Assembly (NCBI GenBank): GCA_963833955.1
Contig: CAWHZY010000017.1
Location: forward strand, 62,001-126,000
From: Roseiarcus sp963833955
GTDB lineage: Bacteria; Pseudomonadota; Alphaproteobacteria; Rhizobiales; Beijerinckiaceae
Length of the DNA: 64,000 nt
Direction of reading: 5' to 3'
The position numbers and the translations under genes were made by a program. This document shows, piece by piece, positions 52,850 to 62,912 of this stretch (the first letter of the stretch is position 1; every line of letters begins with the position of its first letter). The notes beneath the pieces were generated by a model that saw nothing but the letters and a program-made list of their open reading frames with translations, was not told where the DNA came from and made no database searches.

Positions 52850-54421
52850 ATGTTCGATCACCTGAACGTCGTCGCCACCGCCGTCTTCGTGTTCTTTTTT
52901 GGCCTGGTGTCGGTGCTGGGCTTCGTCGCGGCGCGTTGGAAGGCGGCCGATCTCGACCACATCCACGAATGGGGCCTTGGCGGCCGGCGCTTTGGCCGCT
53001 GGATCACCTGGTTCCTGCTCGGAGGCGATCTCTATACCGCCTATACGGTGATCGCGATTCCGGCGGTCGTCTTCGCCATTGGCGCCTACGGCTTCTTCGC
53101 CGTGCCCTATACGATCATCGTCTATCCGTTCCTCTATCTGACGTTGCCGCGCCTGTGGGCGGTCTCGCAGAAGCATGGCTACATCACCGCCGCCGATTTT
53201 GTGCTCGGCCGCTACGGCAACAAGGGATTGGAGCTTGCGGTCGCGGCGACCGGCATTCTGGCGACGATGCCCTACATCGCGCTGCAGCTCGTCGGCCTCG
53301 AGAAGGTCATTCTGGCGCTCGGCTTCTCGGGCCAGGGGATCATGGCGCATGCGCCGATCACCATCGCCTTCGTCATTCTCGCGCTCTTCACCTACAAGAG
53401 CGGCCTGCGCGCGCCGGCGATGATCGCGTTCGTCAAGGACGCGATGATTTATATTTTCATCATCGCCGCAATTGTCGTCATTCCCGCCGAACTCGGCGGC
53501 TTTGGCGCCATTTTCGACGCGGCGGGCAAAGCGTTTGACGCGAAGGTCGCGGCGAACCCCAACCTCGCCGCGGGGCTGACGCTGAAGCCGTCGCAAGTCG
53601 GTCCCTACATCACGCTGGCGATCGGTTCGGCGATGGCGCTGTTCATGTATCCGCACGCGCTGACCGGCTCGCTCGCGGCCTCGAGCGCAAGCGCCATCCG
53701 CTTCAATACGATGGCCCTGCCCGCCTATTCCCTGGTGCTCGGCCTGATCGCTTTACTCGGGCTCATGGCGATCGCCGCCGGCGTGAAGGTCGACACGCCC
53801 GCAGGACGCCGTGCCGCAGCTTGTGCTCTGGGCGTTTCCCGGACTGGTTCGCCGGCTTCTGCTTCGCGGCGATCGCGCTCGGCGCGCTGGTGCCGGCGGC
53901 GGTCATGTCGATCGGCGCGGCCAACACCTTCACCCGCAACATCTGGAAGCCGTTCATTCACCCGGAGATGACGCCGCGGGAGGAATCGGTTCTCGCGAAG
54001 CTCGCTTCGCTGGTGGTGAAGGTCGGCGCGCTCGCTGGTGATCTTCTTCATGCCGACGCAATTCGCGCTCGACCTGCAATTGCTGGGCGGCGTCTGGATG
54101 GTGCAGATCTTCCCGGCGATGATTTTGGGCCTCTTCACCCGCTGGTTCAGCGGTTGGGCGCTGCTCGTCGGTTGGGCGGTGGGGATGGTTGTCGGCACCT
54201 CCCTCTCCTGGACCGGGAAGGCCTGGGCTCCCGTCCATGCGCTGAATTGGGATATCCCGCTCATGGGCCATTTCGATCTCGGCCTTGGCTTCGCCGCTTA
54301 CAACGGCTTGACGGCGGTCCTGGTCAATTTCCTTGTCGCGGCAACGCTTTCGTTGGTTCTGCGTTCTCAGGCCAGCGATGAGACCTCCCCCGAAGACTAC
54401 GATGACCGTGCGCTCGCCTGA
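52850..54421 (+). CDS. mctP: MctP-like monocarboxylate/sodium-solute symporter (three +1 frame breaks)
   Basis: Multi-helix SSS-family importer for monocarboxylates, about 522 residues after repair. The first part (LDHIHEWGLGGRRFGRWITW, GGDLYTAYTVIAIPAVVFAI, DFVLGRYGNKGLELAVAATG, MYPHALTGSLAASSASAIR) fits the MctP group. The frame breaks near 53800, 53844 and 54035, each repaired by dropping one base to give KVDTPQDAVPQLVLWAFPDW, FAGFCFAAIALGALVPAAVM and VGALLVIFFMPTQFALDL. The C-terminus is WDIPLMGHFDLGLGFAAYNG. Whether the gene is intact in the cell depends on resequencing. The symbol is by similarity. Confidence 0.8.
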
Positions 54422-54527
54422 GCAAAAGCCTATAGAGGCGTCGCCGAGCGCGGCCGCTGGATTGTCTGGGCGCGCGGAGCCGCATCGGCAGTGCGCCGCT
54501 GCTCGAGCAAGGTTTCTGGCGTAGGCC

Positions 54528-56450
54528 ATGATCGGGTGGAGCCCGCGCGTCCTTAAGGAGCTTGTGATGGTGGAAGAGGGGCCGGGCTCCGTGGAAAACG
54601 ATCCGCCGGCCGTTGAGCCACCGCCGCGCCATGACTTTTCCGTTGTTCAAGGCTTCCAGGTTGTCGACGCCGAAGATCATCGCGCAGCACGAGCGGGCGA
54701 CGAAGCTTGGCGCGAAGCGCTGAAACTGGAACTGGAGGCGCGCGCGGAGCGCCTGCGTCAAGCCGTCGACGCCGCGATTGTGCTCTCAAACGATGGGATC
54801 ATTCGTTGGCTGGGCGATCCGGTCGCTAAACTCTCGCCAGGGCCAAATGCGCTCAACCCCGGCGCCTTGATCTTCGCCGATGAATCCCTGCCGGACGCCT
54901 CCCGGGAGACAATAAAGACCCGAATTGAGCTTTGGATCGCGGCAACGACGCGACGGCTTCTGGCGCCGCTGTTCGCGCTTGAAGGCCTTCAGGAAGGACC
55001 GGAGATCGTTCGTGATCTGGCTCAAGAACTGGTGCGGTCGTTCGGGGTTTTGGAGCGCGAACCGATCAAGGCGAAGATCAGGGCGCTCAGTCAGGACGAC
55101 CGGGCGGAGCTGAGAAAGCAAGGCGTGCGCTTCGGCGCCTATTATCTGTTTCTGCCAATGTTGCTCAAGCCAGCGGCCAGAACGTTGGCGCTTCAACTGT
55201 GGGGTCTTCAAGCGTCCGGCGACGCCACTGAGCTCGTACGGACCCTTGCCCCGGTCGCCTCGTCGGGTCGGACCTCGCTCTCATCGGACAAAGGGATTGG
55301 GAAAGAAGGGTATCGCGTCGCCGGCTATCGGGCGTGCGGCGAACGGATTGTGCGCGTGGACGTTGTCGAGCGCCTGGCCGGAATGATCCGAGCGGCCATC
55401 GCTGGCGAAGCGCCTGGAGGCGCCGATGGCCCTCCAAGCCAACGGACTTCCAAAGGGTTCGTCGTCAGCGGGGCGATGACATCGTTGACAGGGTGCTCGG
55501 GCGAGCAATTCGCTTCGATTTTGCGCTCCATGGGATTCCGGTCGGTCGAAATGAAACGATCGGAATTTTTTGGCTCCCAATCGGCCAATGAAGCGGCCCG
55601 CGCAAAGCGAACCGCCCAAGCCGGCGGAAGATCAGGGATCGACCGCGGACGAGCACAGCGCAGCCGCCGGCGGCGGACGAAGACGAGGTCTCGGCGGCGA
55701 CGGCTCCGGCCGCGCCGCTCGCTGAGCCGTCGTCCGAGGGGGTCCTTGCGGACGCCGACGCGGTCGCGCAGAGGATGTCGGCGCCGTCCCCGAGGGTGAT
55801 GACGTCCTGGCTGCGGATGTCGAGGCCTCCCCTGAGCCTGTCGCGGCCCCGGAGGATGTAGAGATCGCCCTTCAGGGCGTTGACGTCGGCGCAGACGACG
55901 CTCTCGGGAGGGCGCAGACGCGCTTCCTGAGGGCGCCTGCTGCCGTTGCGGAGGGCGGCGAGCCCGTCCCGGTCGATATGACGACGTCTTCCGCCGCAGC
56001 CTCCTCAGACGACAGCCCGGGGGAGAGCGCCAGCGGACAATCCGTTTGCCCGCGGACTTCGGACTCACGCGCTGAACCGGCAAAAAATGACGAAATGATC
56101 ATCGTCTGGCGACCGGACCATCGCAAAACCGCGCCCCGACGCGGGCGGGAAGCTAAACGCTCGCGAAGCGAAGGCGCCGGGCCGCCCGGAGGCTCAGGGC
56201 CCGGCGCCGGTTGCAGCGCCCAATTGGCGGCGCGAGCCGGCGACCCCTCCGCCCGAAGCCACGGCCCAATCGTCCCAATTCGGTCCGCGCCGACGAAAAA
56301 CGTCGCCAGCGGCCTAAGGATTATGATATGGCGCGGGCCACGCCAACGACGGCGCCGCAGAAACCGGCCAAGGTTGACCCGAATTCACCCTTCGCCAAGC
56401 TTCTCGAGCTTCGTTCGCTGCTTGAGGAGCAAGCCAACAAACGCCGATAG
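54528..56450 (+). pseudogene. C-terminal part of a Suv3/MgpS-like helicase, N-terminal helicase domain missing
   Basis: From about residue 35 the sequence (SVVQGFQVVDAEDHR, VDAAIVLSNDGIIRWLGDPV, GALIFADESLPDA, LFALEGLQEGPEIVRD, RFGAYYLFLPMLLKPAARTL, RVDVVERLAGMIRAAI) matches my recollection of the C-terminal third of large alphaproteobacterial Suv3-type helicases. The ATPase domain that should precede it (about 600-700 residues) is absent: a symporter gene ends only 106 bases upstream. The tail, an acidic Ala/Pro linker then EMIIVWRPDHRKTAPRRGR and KVDPNSPFAKLLELRSLLEE, is spread over three frames. A net span divisible by three fits three +1 breaks. Probably non-functional as a helicase. Confidence 0.65.
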
Positions 56451-56561
56451 CTGCGCCATCGCCGTCGAAGCATCGACAACAAAAATGTTGGCAGACGGTT
56501 TCGAAATTCATAGAAAACGGGCGCAATCCCACCTCGGTGGGTAGCTCATGAGGATATACAT

Positions 56562-56900
56562 ATGACCTACGTGGTCGTGGAAAATTGCATAAAGTGCAAA
56601 TATTTGGATTGCGTGGAGGTGTGTCCCGTCGACTGCTTCTACGAGGGCGAGAATATGCTCGTCATTCACCCGGACGAGTGTATCGATTGCGGCGTTTGCG
56701 AACCGGAATGTCCAGCCGAAGCCATCAAGCCGGACACCGAACCCGACCTCGCCTTCTGGCTCAAACTGAACGCTGAATACGCGAAGTCTTGGCCAAATAT
56801 AACGAGTAAGAAAGAAGCCCCGGCGGACGGCAAGGACTTCGACGGACGCGCCAACAAGTATGCCGAGTTTTTCTCGGCTCAGCCTGGGGAGGGCGATTAA
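56562..56900 (+). CDS. fdxA: 7Fe ferredoxin (3Fe-4S/4Fe-4S), FdxA
   Basis: Electron carrier of 112 residues. The N-terminal cluster-binding set is CIKCKYLDCVEVCPVDC and the second is CIDCGVCEPECP, the seven-iron pattern of FdxA. The C-terminal part is the usual long tail (FWLKLNAEYAKSWPNITSKK). The start ATG at 56562 has AGGA upstream in CATGAGGATATACAT. It sits between the helicase remnant and carD, a conserved alphaproteobacterial order, although the S4-domain gene often found here is missing. Confidence 0.95.
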   Translation: MTYVVVENCIKCKYLDCVEVCPVDCFYEGENMLVIHPDECIDCGVCEPECPAEAIKPDTEPDLAFWLKLNAEYAKSWPNITSKKEAPADGKDFDGRANKYAEFFSAQPGEGD

Positions 56901-57187
56901 GCCTAAGTCCGATTCACCGGCCATTCGGCGCGCGGCCGAGCCGGCGGCGCCGCGGCTGGAGTTGTTCGAGTTTATCTTCCTCTTTGATTTTTCGACGGAT
57001 TTGTGCTAAACGACCAATTAATCGTCGAGTGGGAGTCGCTTAAGCCTGATGGCGAAGACGCAAGTGGTTTTTCCTGGACGAAATGTCAGTTCGCCGTTCC
57101 GAGAGTAATATTCGAGCACGAATTTAGGGTAGTATTCGTGCGCGGATCTAGCGTGTGCGGGAAAGTTTGCGCGTGGAGAGGTTAATT

Positions 57188-58367
57188 ATGGTGGCGCGTA
57201 ATAAATCTAAAAAGACGGCAAGTCCAAAGACGAAGAAAGCTGGCGCAGCCTCCACCGCGAAAACGAGGGCAAAGCGTACGACGAAGGCCGCCTCTTCATC
57301 CAGCGCTCGAAGCCGTGTCAGCAAGAGCAAAACGGCGTCGAATACCCGGGTCGCGCGCAAGACGAGCAAAACGGGTCAGGCCAAGACGAAAAACACTGCG
57401 GCGAAACTTGCGAAGCGAAAGCGGACGAGCGCCAATAGCAGAACTGTGACGCATGAATCGGCCGCGGCCAAGAGGCTGGCCAGCGCCGCCTCTCGAAAAG
57501 TGGCGGCGTCGAAGAGCCCAAGCAAGGCGGCAAAAGCCGCGGCGGCCGCGAAGCGAGCGGCGGCCGTCCGGGCGCAATTGAAGGAACAGGAAGCAAAGTT
57601 GTCGACAGCAAGCCGAAGCGCGCAAGAGGCTCGATCCGCGACCGAGAAAGGGGCAGCGCCCGCTGCTGGGTCAAAGCCCAGTTCCGGTCACACCGCCCAC
57701 GTCGCCCATGCGAGCGGGACGGCGCCGGCAAAGGCCGCCGCGCCCGTCGTCAAGGTCCAAAAGGCGGTCGTCGCGGAAGAAGCCCCCGCGGCAAAGGCTT
57801 TGAAGAGCGCGAGCCAGCGTCAAGGCTTCAAGCTCAACGAGTTCGTCGTCTATCCCGCTCACGGGGTCGGGCAGATCGTCTCGATCGAGGAGCAGGAGGT
57901 CGCCGGGTTTAAGCTTGAGCTGTTTGTAATCAGTTTCTCGAAGGACAAGCTTACGTTGCGCGTCCCGACGTCGAAGGTCACAGGCGTTGGAATGCGCAAG
58001 ATCTCCGATCCCGACGCCGCAAGGCGGTCGCTCGACATTCTGACCGGACGCGCGCGCGTCAAGCGCACGATGTGGTCAAGGCGCGCTCAGGAGTACGAAA
58101 CCAAGATCAACTCCGGCGATATCAACGCGATCGCCGAAGTCGTCCGCGACCTTTACCGATCGGAGGCGCAACCCGAGCAGTCCTATTCGGAGCGACAATT
58201 GTACGAGGCCGCTCTCGACCGGATGGTTCGCGAGATCGCCGCGGTGCAGAAGTCGAGCGAGATCGACGCTTTGAAGGCGGTCGAGGCGCAATTGCAGAAG
58301 GGTCAAAGCCGGGCTGCGAAAGCCCTTCCCGGCGCCGGCAGGCGAGATCGAAGAACAGGCGGCTTGA
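57188..58367 (+). CDS. carD: CarD-family transcription regulator with long basic N-terminal tail (one +1 frame break)
   Basis: Binds RNA polymerase beta through its N-terminal CarD/RID domain and stabilises open complexes. That domain begins only at about residue 225: RQGFKLNEFVVYPAHGVGQI, LFVISFSKDKLTLRVPTSKV, GRARVKRTMWSRRAQEYETK, AIAEVVRDLYRSEAQPEQSY and SERQLYEAALDRMVREIAAV. Residues about 1-220 are Lys/Ala/Ser-rich (KTASPKTKKAGAASTAKTRA) like histone H1 or AlgP tails. GGAGAGG precedes ATG 57188. A +1 break near 58339 hides the true end; dropping one base gives GEIEEQAA and a stop at 58367, about 392 residues. Confidence 0.85.
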
Positions 58368-58569
58368 GTATTCGGTCTTCCCGCGGTCCCCTAATGGCTT
58401 CGGCCGTCCTGGCGTGCTCGATCCCTGGCGATGAGCGCGCTAGGACGGGCCGGATCCCGGGCCGCCACGAGGGCCGGCCCGTTTTCGCTGGTCGTGGAAA
58501 CGGCTGCGCAACGCAATACCGTCGTAAGGGCGTAACTTGCTCGCGGTCCATCGCGTTCCCGTCTACCCG

Positions 58570-59028
58570 ATGCTCTCGCTGTGGATTTTGGCCCTGACCG
58601 CGGCGACCCTGTTTTGGGTGGCGCTGACGGATCTGAGGGAATTCAAGGTCCGCAACGAATTCGTCGCGATCCTGGCCGCTCTGTTTGTCGCCCATGCGCT
58701 CTCGTCGGGAGCGTGGGTGTCCATGCAGTGGAATTTCGCCTTTGCGCTTTTGATGCTGGCGGCTGGGGCCTATGCCTATTCGCTTCAGCAAATCGGCGGC
58801 GGTGACCTGAAACTGCTGGCCGTCGCCTTCCTCTGGACCGGCCCGTGGTTTGCCGCGCCGTTCGTGATCCTCCTGCTGATTTTCACCGGCGCTTATTATG
58901 TCGCGGCCAGATTTGGATTTGCGGCGGCGAAAGAGACCGCCGCGGGCTTGCGGATTCCGCTCGCGCCGCCGCTCGCGGGCGCGCTCATTGGCGCGCTGGC
59001 GCTGGGTCTCGTAGCGCCCAACAGCTGA
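58570..59028 (+). CDS. cpaA: Prepilin peptidase, CpaA/TadV type
   Basis: Inner-membrane aspartic protease of about 152 residues that cleaves Flp prepilins. The two catalytic Asp are in LTDLREFKVRNEF and IGGGDLKLLAVA. Six hydrophobic segments are visible. The ATG at 58570 is chosen; TTG 58537 is upstream in frame. It begins the Tad locus, followed by the inverted flp and then cpaB. Confidence 0.9.
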   Translation: MLSLWILALTAATLFWVALTDLREFKVRNEFVAILAALFVAHALSSGAWVSMQWNFAFALLMLAAGAYAYSLQQIGGGDLKLLAVAFLWTGPWFAAPFVILLLIFTGAYYVAARFGFAAAKETAAGLRIPLAPPLAGALIGALALGLVAPNS

Positions 59029-59173
59029 CGCGCGCGTTATACCAATTCTGTATGAGCGCGACTCACCGCGCTCAAATCCACGCAACGGCGCGGGCGCGCA
59101 TTCGCGCTTCGGCCATAAGGCGATGATCGGTTCCGATCATCGAGTCTTGGTCTTCGAGGTGGATTGGCCGAAA

Positions 59174-59350
59174 TCAGGGCGCCAGCGCCTTATCCAGCGC
59201 GAGCCACTGCTTGGAGACCCAGGTGCCGACCAAGCCGATGGTGGCGATGACGGCGATCAAGAGTATCCCGAGCAAGACTGTATATTCGATAAGAGCAGCG
59301 CCGTCTTCGTCCTTCAGGAACTGGTTGAAGACCTTCACAGCTTTGGACAT
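59174..59350 (-). CDS. Flp family type IVb pilin
   Basis: Major pilin subunit precursor of 58 residues. The prepilin motif is FLKDEDGAALIEYTVLLGIL, with processing expected after the glycine of DEDG, then the hydrophobic Flp helix (LLIAVIATIGLVGTWV). It is on the opposite strand to cpaA and cpaB, unlike many Tad loci. The ATG at 59350 is preceded by GGAGCTCGC. Confidence 0.92.
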   Translation of the reverse strand: MSKAVKVFNQFLKDEDGAALIEYTVLLGILLIAVIATIGLVGTWVSKQWLALDKALAP

Positions 59351-59975
59351 GCGAGCTCCTGACGGACTTTGCACTTGACGGCGTCGATGCGTTCTTGGCT
59401 GAAGGCCGCCTGGGGCCATTCGCGCGCTATTATCCGTTAGGGAACGGCTCGGTCAATACCGAGTAAAACTGGCTCGCCATAAATAAAATCACATGCGCAA
59501 TTGTCCATTTGTCCATATTTTCGAATTAACTCCGCTTTCGCGCTAAAGAAATGAAAATATACAAAGTCATAATGAAACTCTTTTGTCATTTTTGGTTCTT
59601 GAGATTTCACCCAATTATGCGCTTAGATCAGCCGAGTATTCAACCTAAGGTTTCGGTTTTGCTCTCGATCTCTAATGTACTGATGCGATTTGCGGTCACG
59701 ATGGCGCGGAGTTAGCCTCACAAGGAATTTGCAGGCTGAATTCGGCGATTCTGGAAGGGGAAATACGCTCGCCGACAATATTGTGGAGACAACATTGTGA
59801 TTGCATCGAAAATTGTTCTTGCGCTAATTGACTGTGTTTTGACGAAAGGTTGGAAAACCTTGCCAATCTGCTGGGAGACAAGTCCGATCCGTTGACATAT
59901 GCGAATAGATCAGCGCAAGGTGATAAATAATATCCGGCACGAAACCGTTCCTTTGGGGCAAGGATTGATACATTT
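59351..59975. other. 625-base AT-rich divergent spacer of the Tad locus
   Basis: No gene visible. Much of 59440-59940 is clearly more AT-rich than the rest of the window (for example ATAAATAAAATCACATG at about 59479 and AAAGAAATGAAAATATAC at about 59545). It must carry the divergent promoters of flp and cpaB. It contains the paired sites ACAATATTGT and ACAACATTGT, listed separately. AT-rich intergenic DNA at pilus loci often marks regulated or horizontally acquired segments. Confidence 0.5.
59775..59798. promoter_or_regulatory. Paired ACAAYATTGT sites upstream of cpaB
   Basis: ACAATATTGT (59775-59784, a perfect palindrome) and ACAACATTGT (59789-59798) are separated by GGAG, giving a 14-base period. 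They lie about 180 bases before the cpaB start within the AT-rich spacer. Paired near-palindromes suit a dimeric regulator; the regulator is unknown. Confidence 0.4.
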
Positions 59976-60914
59976 ATGCGCCGGAGTACGAATCTTGCAA
60001 TCCTTGTTGTTGCTGTAATTCTTGGCGGCGTCGCCGCATTTCTTGCCAGAAGCTGGCTTCAAAGCCACTCGGAGCGGACTGACGCTCAGAAGACTGTGCC
60101 GATTCTGGTCGCGACCGACACGCTTGCTTTTGGCGCGCCAATCGGCGCCAAGGACGTGAGAGAGATCGACTGGCCCGCGCAGTCGAGCCCGGAGGGCGCA
60201 TTCGCCAACTTCGCGGAGCTCACCAAGAACGGCCGTCGGATCGCCCTGTCCCCGTTTGTCCGCGATGAGCCGATCATTTCCTCGAAGGTGAGCGCGCCCG
60301 ACCAGAGAGCCTCGCTGTCGGCGGTCATCGAGAAGGGCAAGCGGGCCGTGACCGTTGCGGTCGACGATGTGCGCGGAGTCGCGGGCTTCATCTTTCCCGG
60401 CGACTTCGTCGACGTCGCATTGACGCGAACCGACAACAGCGCTGGCCGGCAGAATTTTTCCGCCGTGATCCTGCAGCATGTCAAAGTGCTGGCGATCGAT
60501 CAGATGGCCGGTCAACGCCAGGAACATCCGACCGTCGCCAAGGCTGTCACCGTCGAGGTGGACCCCGAGCAGGCGCTCAGGATCCTGCTTGCCGCCAATG
60601 TCGGAAAGCTGTCGCTGATCCTGCGCCAGCCGGCGGAAGTCGCGCTGGCGCCCGACGCGAAGATCACCGACCGGGATCTGTTCGGGACCGACGACGCGCA
60701 AGCCGCGGCGGCTCTTCCCGCCGTGCAGGCGCAGCCCGCCGCTTTTCAGCCCGACCCTCCGCCAGGTCCCAGCCTGCCGCCGGGCGGCGCGACCCTGACG
60801 CCGGGAGCGATCCCGCCTCCTGCCCCCCCTCCTCCCGAAGCAAACACCCGGAAGATCACCGTGTTTCGATCGGTCAAGAGCGAACAATACGACGTGCCTG
60901 AAGAGCTCCAATGA
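59976..60914 (+). CDS. cpaB: Flp pilus assembly protein CpaB/RcpC
   Basis: Periplasmic/inner-membrane assembly factor of 312 residues. An N-terminal membrane anchor (NLAILVVAVILGGVAAFLA) is followed by a SAF domain (VPILVATDTLAFGAPIGAKD) and the RcpC core (ALSPFVRDEPIISSKV, GFIFPGDFVDVALTRT). A Pro-rich tail follows (PPPGPSLPPGGATLTPGA). The stop overlaps the cpaC start by four bases. Confidence 0.92.
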   Translation: MRRSTNLAILVVAVILGGVAAFLARSWLQSHSERTDAQKTVPILVATDTLAFGAPIGAKDVREIDWPAQSSPEGAFANFAELTKNGRRIALSPFVRDEPIISSKVSAPDQRASLSAVIEKGKRAVTVAVDDVRGVAGFIFPGDFVDVALTRTDNSAGRQNFSAVILQHVKVLAIDQMAGQRQEHPTVAKAVTVEVDPEQALRILLAANVGKLSLILRQPAEVALAPDAKITDRDLFGTDDAQAAAALPAVQAQPAAFQPDPPPGPSLPPGGATLTPGAIPPPAPPPPEANTRKITVFRSVKSEQYDVPEELQ

Positions 60915-62463
60915 CGGAAGACGGCGTGTTGAAACAGCGAACACCCTCTTCCCACCCGCGAAAGCGACGGATCGCGTCAAGGCGCCCCCGTCCTTGGGTC
61001 GCCATCATGGCAAAAGCTGGCGCCGCACTGGCCGCTTTCGGTCTCGTGCAGGCCGCGGCTCCCGCTTGGGCGCTAAAAGCCAGCCCATGCCACCCGGTGA
61101 GAGAGCAAGTCAGCGCCTTGAAGGTGACGCTCAACAAATCGCGCACGCTTTGTTTTCCCGACCCGTTCTCGACGGCGGTCATTGGCGCGCCCGAAATCGC
61201 CGACCTTTTGCCGATGACGGACTCGATGCTCTACGTTCAGGGCAAAAAAATCGGCGCGACCAACATTTCCGTATTCGATCAGCAACGGCGCCTGGTGTCG
61301 GTGATCGATCTCGACGTCACGCCGGACACGACGTCGCTGCAGAACAAGATCGCCGCCAGCACCGGGGGCAGAGACATCAATGTCACCAGCGCGAACGGCG
61401 AGATTGTTCTGAGCGGCGAGGCGAGCGACGGCCTGGCGGCCGCGCGCGCCGTCGACGTCGCGAAGGGCCTGTCGCCGGACGCCCAGATCGTCAACGCGAT
61501 GAAGGTTTCCCCCTCGCAGCAAGTCATGCTGAAGGTGCGTATTCTCGAAGTCGACCGCAATGCGGGACGCGATCTCGGCATCAGCTGGTTCGGCAAGACG
61601 AACAGCGTGAGTTTCGCCACCGGTCTCGGCTCGCAGCCGGCGACCGCCACCAACAACAGCGGCGTGATTCCCGGGCGCAGGCTCCACGGCGTCATCGTTC
61701 GGCGTGCTGCTCGCCAACGTCGTCAACACCCATGGGGTGAGCATCGACGCGCTCTTGTCCGCGCTCGAGAGCAAGGGCCTGGTCAAGAGCCTGGCTGAAC
61801 CGGATCTCGTTGCGCTTTCGGGAGAAAAGGCGACGTTCCTTGCGGGCGGCGAGATTCCCGTGCCGGTCGTGCAAGGCACGAATGCGACCAACACCACGCT
61901 TGGAATCGGCGTCAACTACACGCCGAACATTTCCATCGAATGGAAGCAATTCGGCGTCGGCCTGGATTTCACGCCCACGGTCCTCAACAACGGCATCATC
62001 AATTTGCAGCCTCAATCCGTCCGTGACCGAGATCAACTCGGCCAACAGCCTGAACATCAATGGAACGACCGTGCCCTCATTGACCGAGCGCAAAGCGCAT
62101 ACCGCGGTCGAACTGCAGGGACGGACAAAGCTTCGCGATCGCAGGGCCTCCTCCAGGCGCAAGACTTCTCAAAGCATCAATCAGCTTCCGTGGCTTGGCA
62201 ACGTGCCCGTCCTCGGCGCCCTGTTCCGCTCCACCGACTTTCAGAAGAGCCAGACCGATCTCGTCATCATCGTCTCTCCGCATCTCGTGAGGCCCGTGCG
62301 TCCGGGGCAGCATCTGGGGACCCCGTTCGATACGGCGCTTCAGTCGAATGACGTCGACCTGTTCCTGATGGGCGATACCGAACGCAAGAAGCGGTACACC
62401 GACTACGTGACGAGCGGCGGCGGCCTCCAAGGGCCTTACGGCCATATTCTCGGTGGCCAGTGA
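60911..62463 (+). CDS. cpaC: Tad pilus secretin CpaC/RcpA (about five +1 frame breaks)
   Basis: Outer-membrane secretin channel for the Flp pilus, about 515 residues after repair. The N-terminal domain has KVTLNKSRTLCFPDPFSTAV and MLYVQGKKIGATNISVFDQQ. A BON-like middle domain (VLSGEASDGLAAARAVDVAK) follows, then the secretin core: QVMLKVRILEVDRNAGRDLG, LVKSLAEPDLVALSGEKATF, LAGGEIPVPV and LPWLGNVPVLGALFRSTDFQ, LVIIVSPHLVRPV. Breaks near 61690, 62020 and three between 62110 and 62175 are each +1. Five in one gene is dense and raises the alternative of true decay. Confidence 0.82.
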
Positions 62464-62892
62464 GCTCGATGGCGGATCGGTCGAAAGGCCGACACTTCGC
62501 CTTGCGAAGCGTCATTGCGATTTCATTCCTGGCCGCCTGCCTGCCGGTCGCCGGCTGCTCCTCCACCGTCGGTTTCGACGATCCATCCGCCGACTATCTT
62601 CAGCGGACCGCTCTGGTCTCGACAACAGGGGGCGATTCCCAGGCGACGAATACCGCCATGCAAACGGCGACCCCTTGGCCGCGCTACGCCAACGACACCA
62701 ACATTCCGGCGAATGGCGCGCGGATCACGAAGGTGATTACGCGCTACGAAAGCGGCGTCGCGAGCGCAAGCGCAAGCGACAGCGCGACGTCGGGCGCGGC
62801 GAGCCCGGGCGGGAACGCCGGCGCCGGAGCGCCGAACGGCGCCTCCACCGGAATGACGGCTGTCTCCTCCCGGTCAATCCTCAGGCTATTAG
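62460..62892 (+). CDS. Small Tad-locus lipoprotein (one +1 frame break)
   Basis: Lipoprotein of about 143 residues. The lipobox is LPVAGCSS after a basic-hydrophobic start. A short conserved segment QTATPWPRYANDTNIPANGA resembles small lipoproteins of Tad loci in related bacteria. It overlaps the cpaC stop (GTGA); ATG 62469 is an alternative start. An extra C at about 62871 hides the end; correcting it gives SSGQSSGY and a stop at 62890-62892, before tadE. Confidence 0.7.
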
Positions 62893-62912
62893 AGAGGCAA
62901 AGGTTCTTGTCG

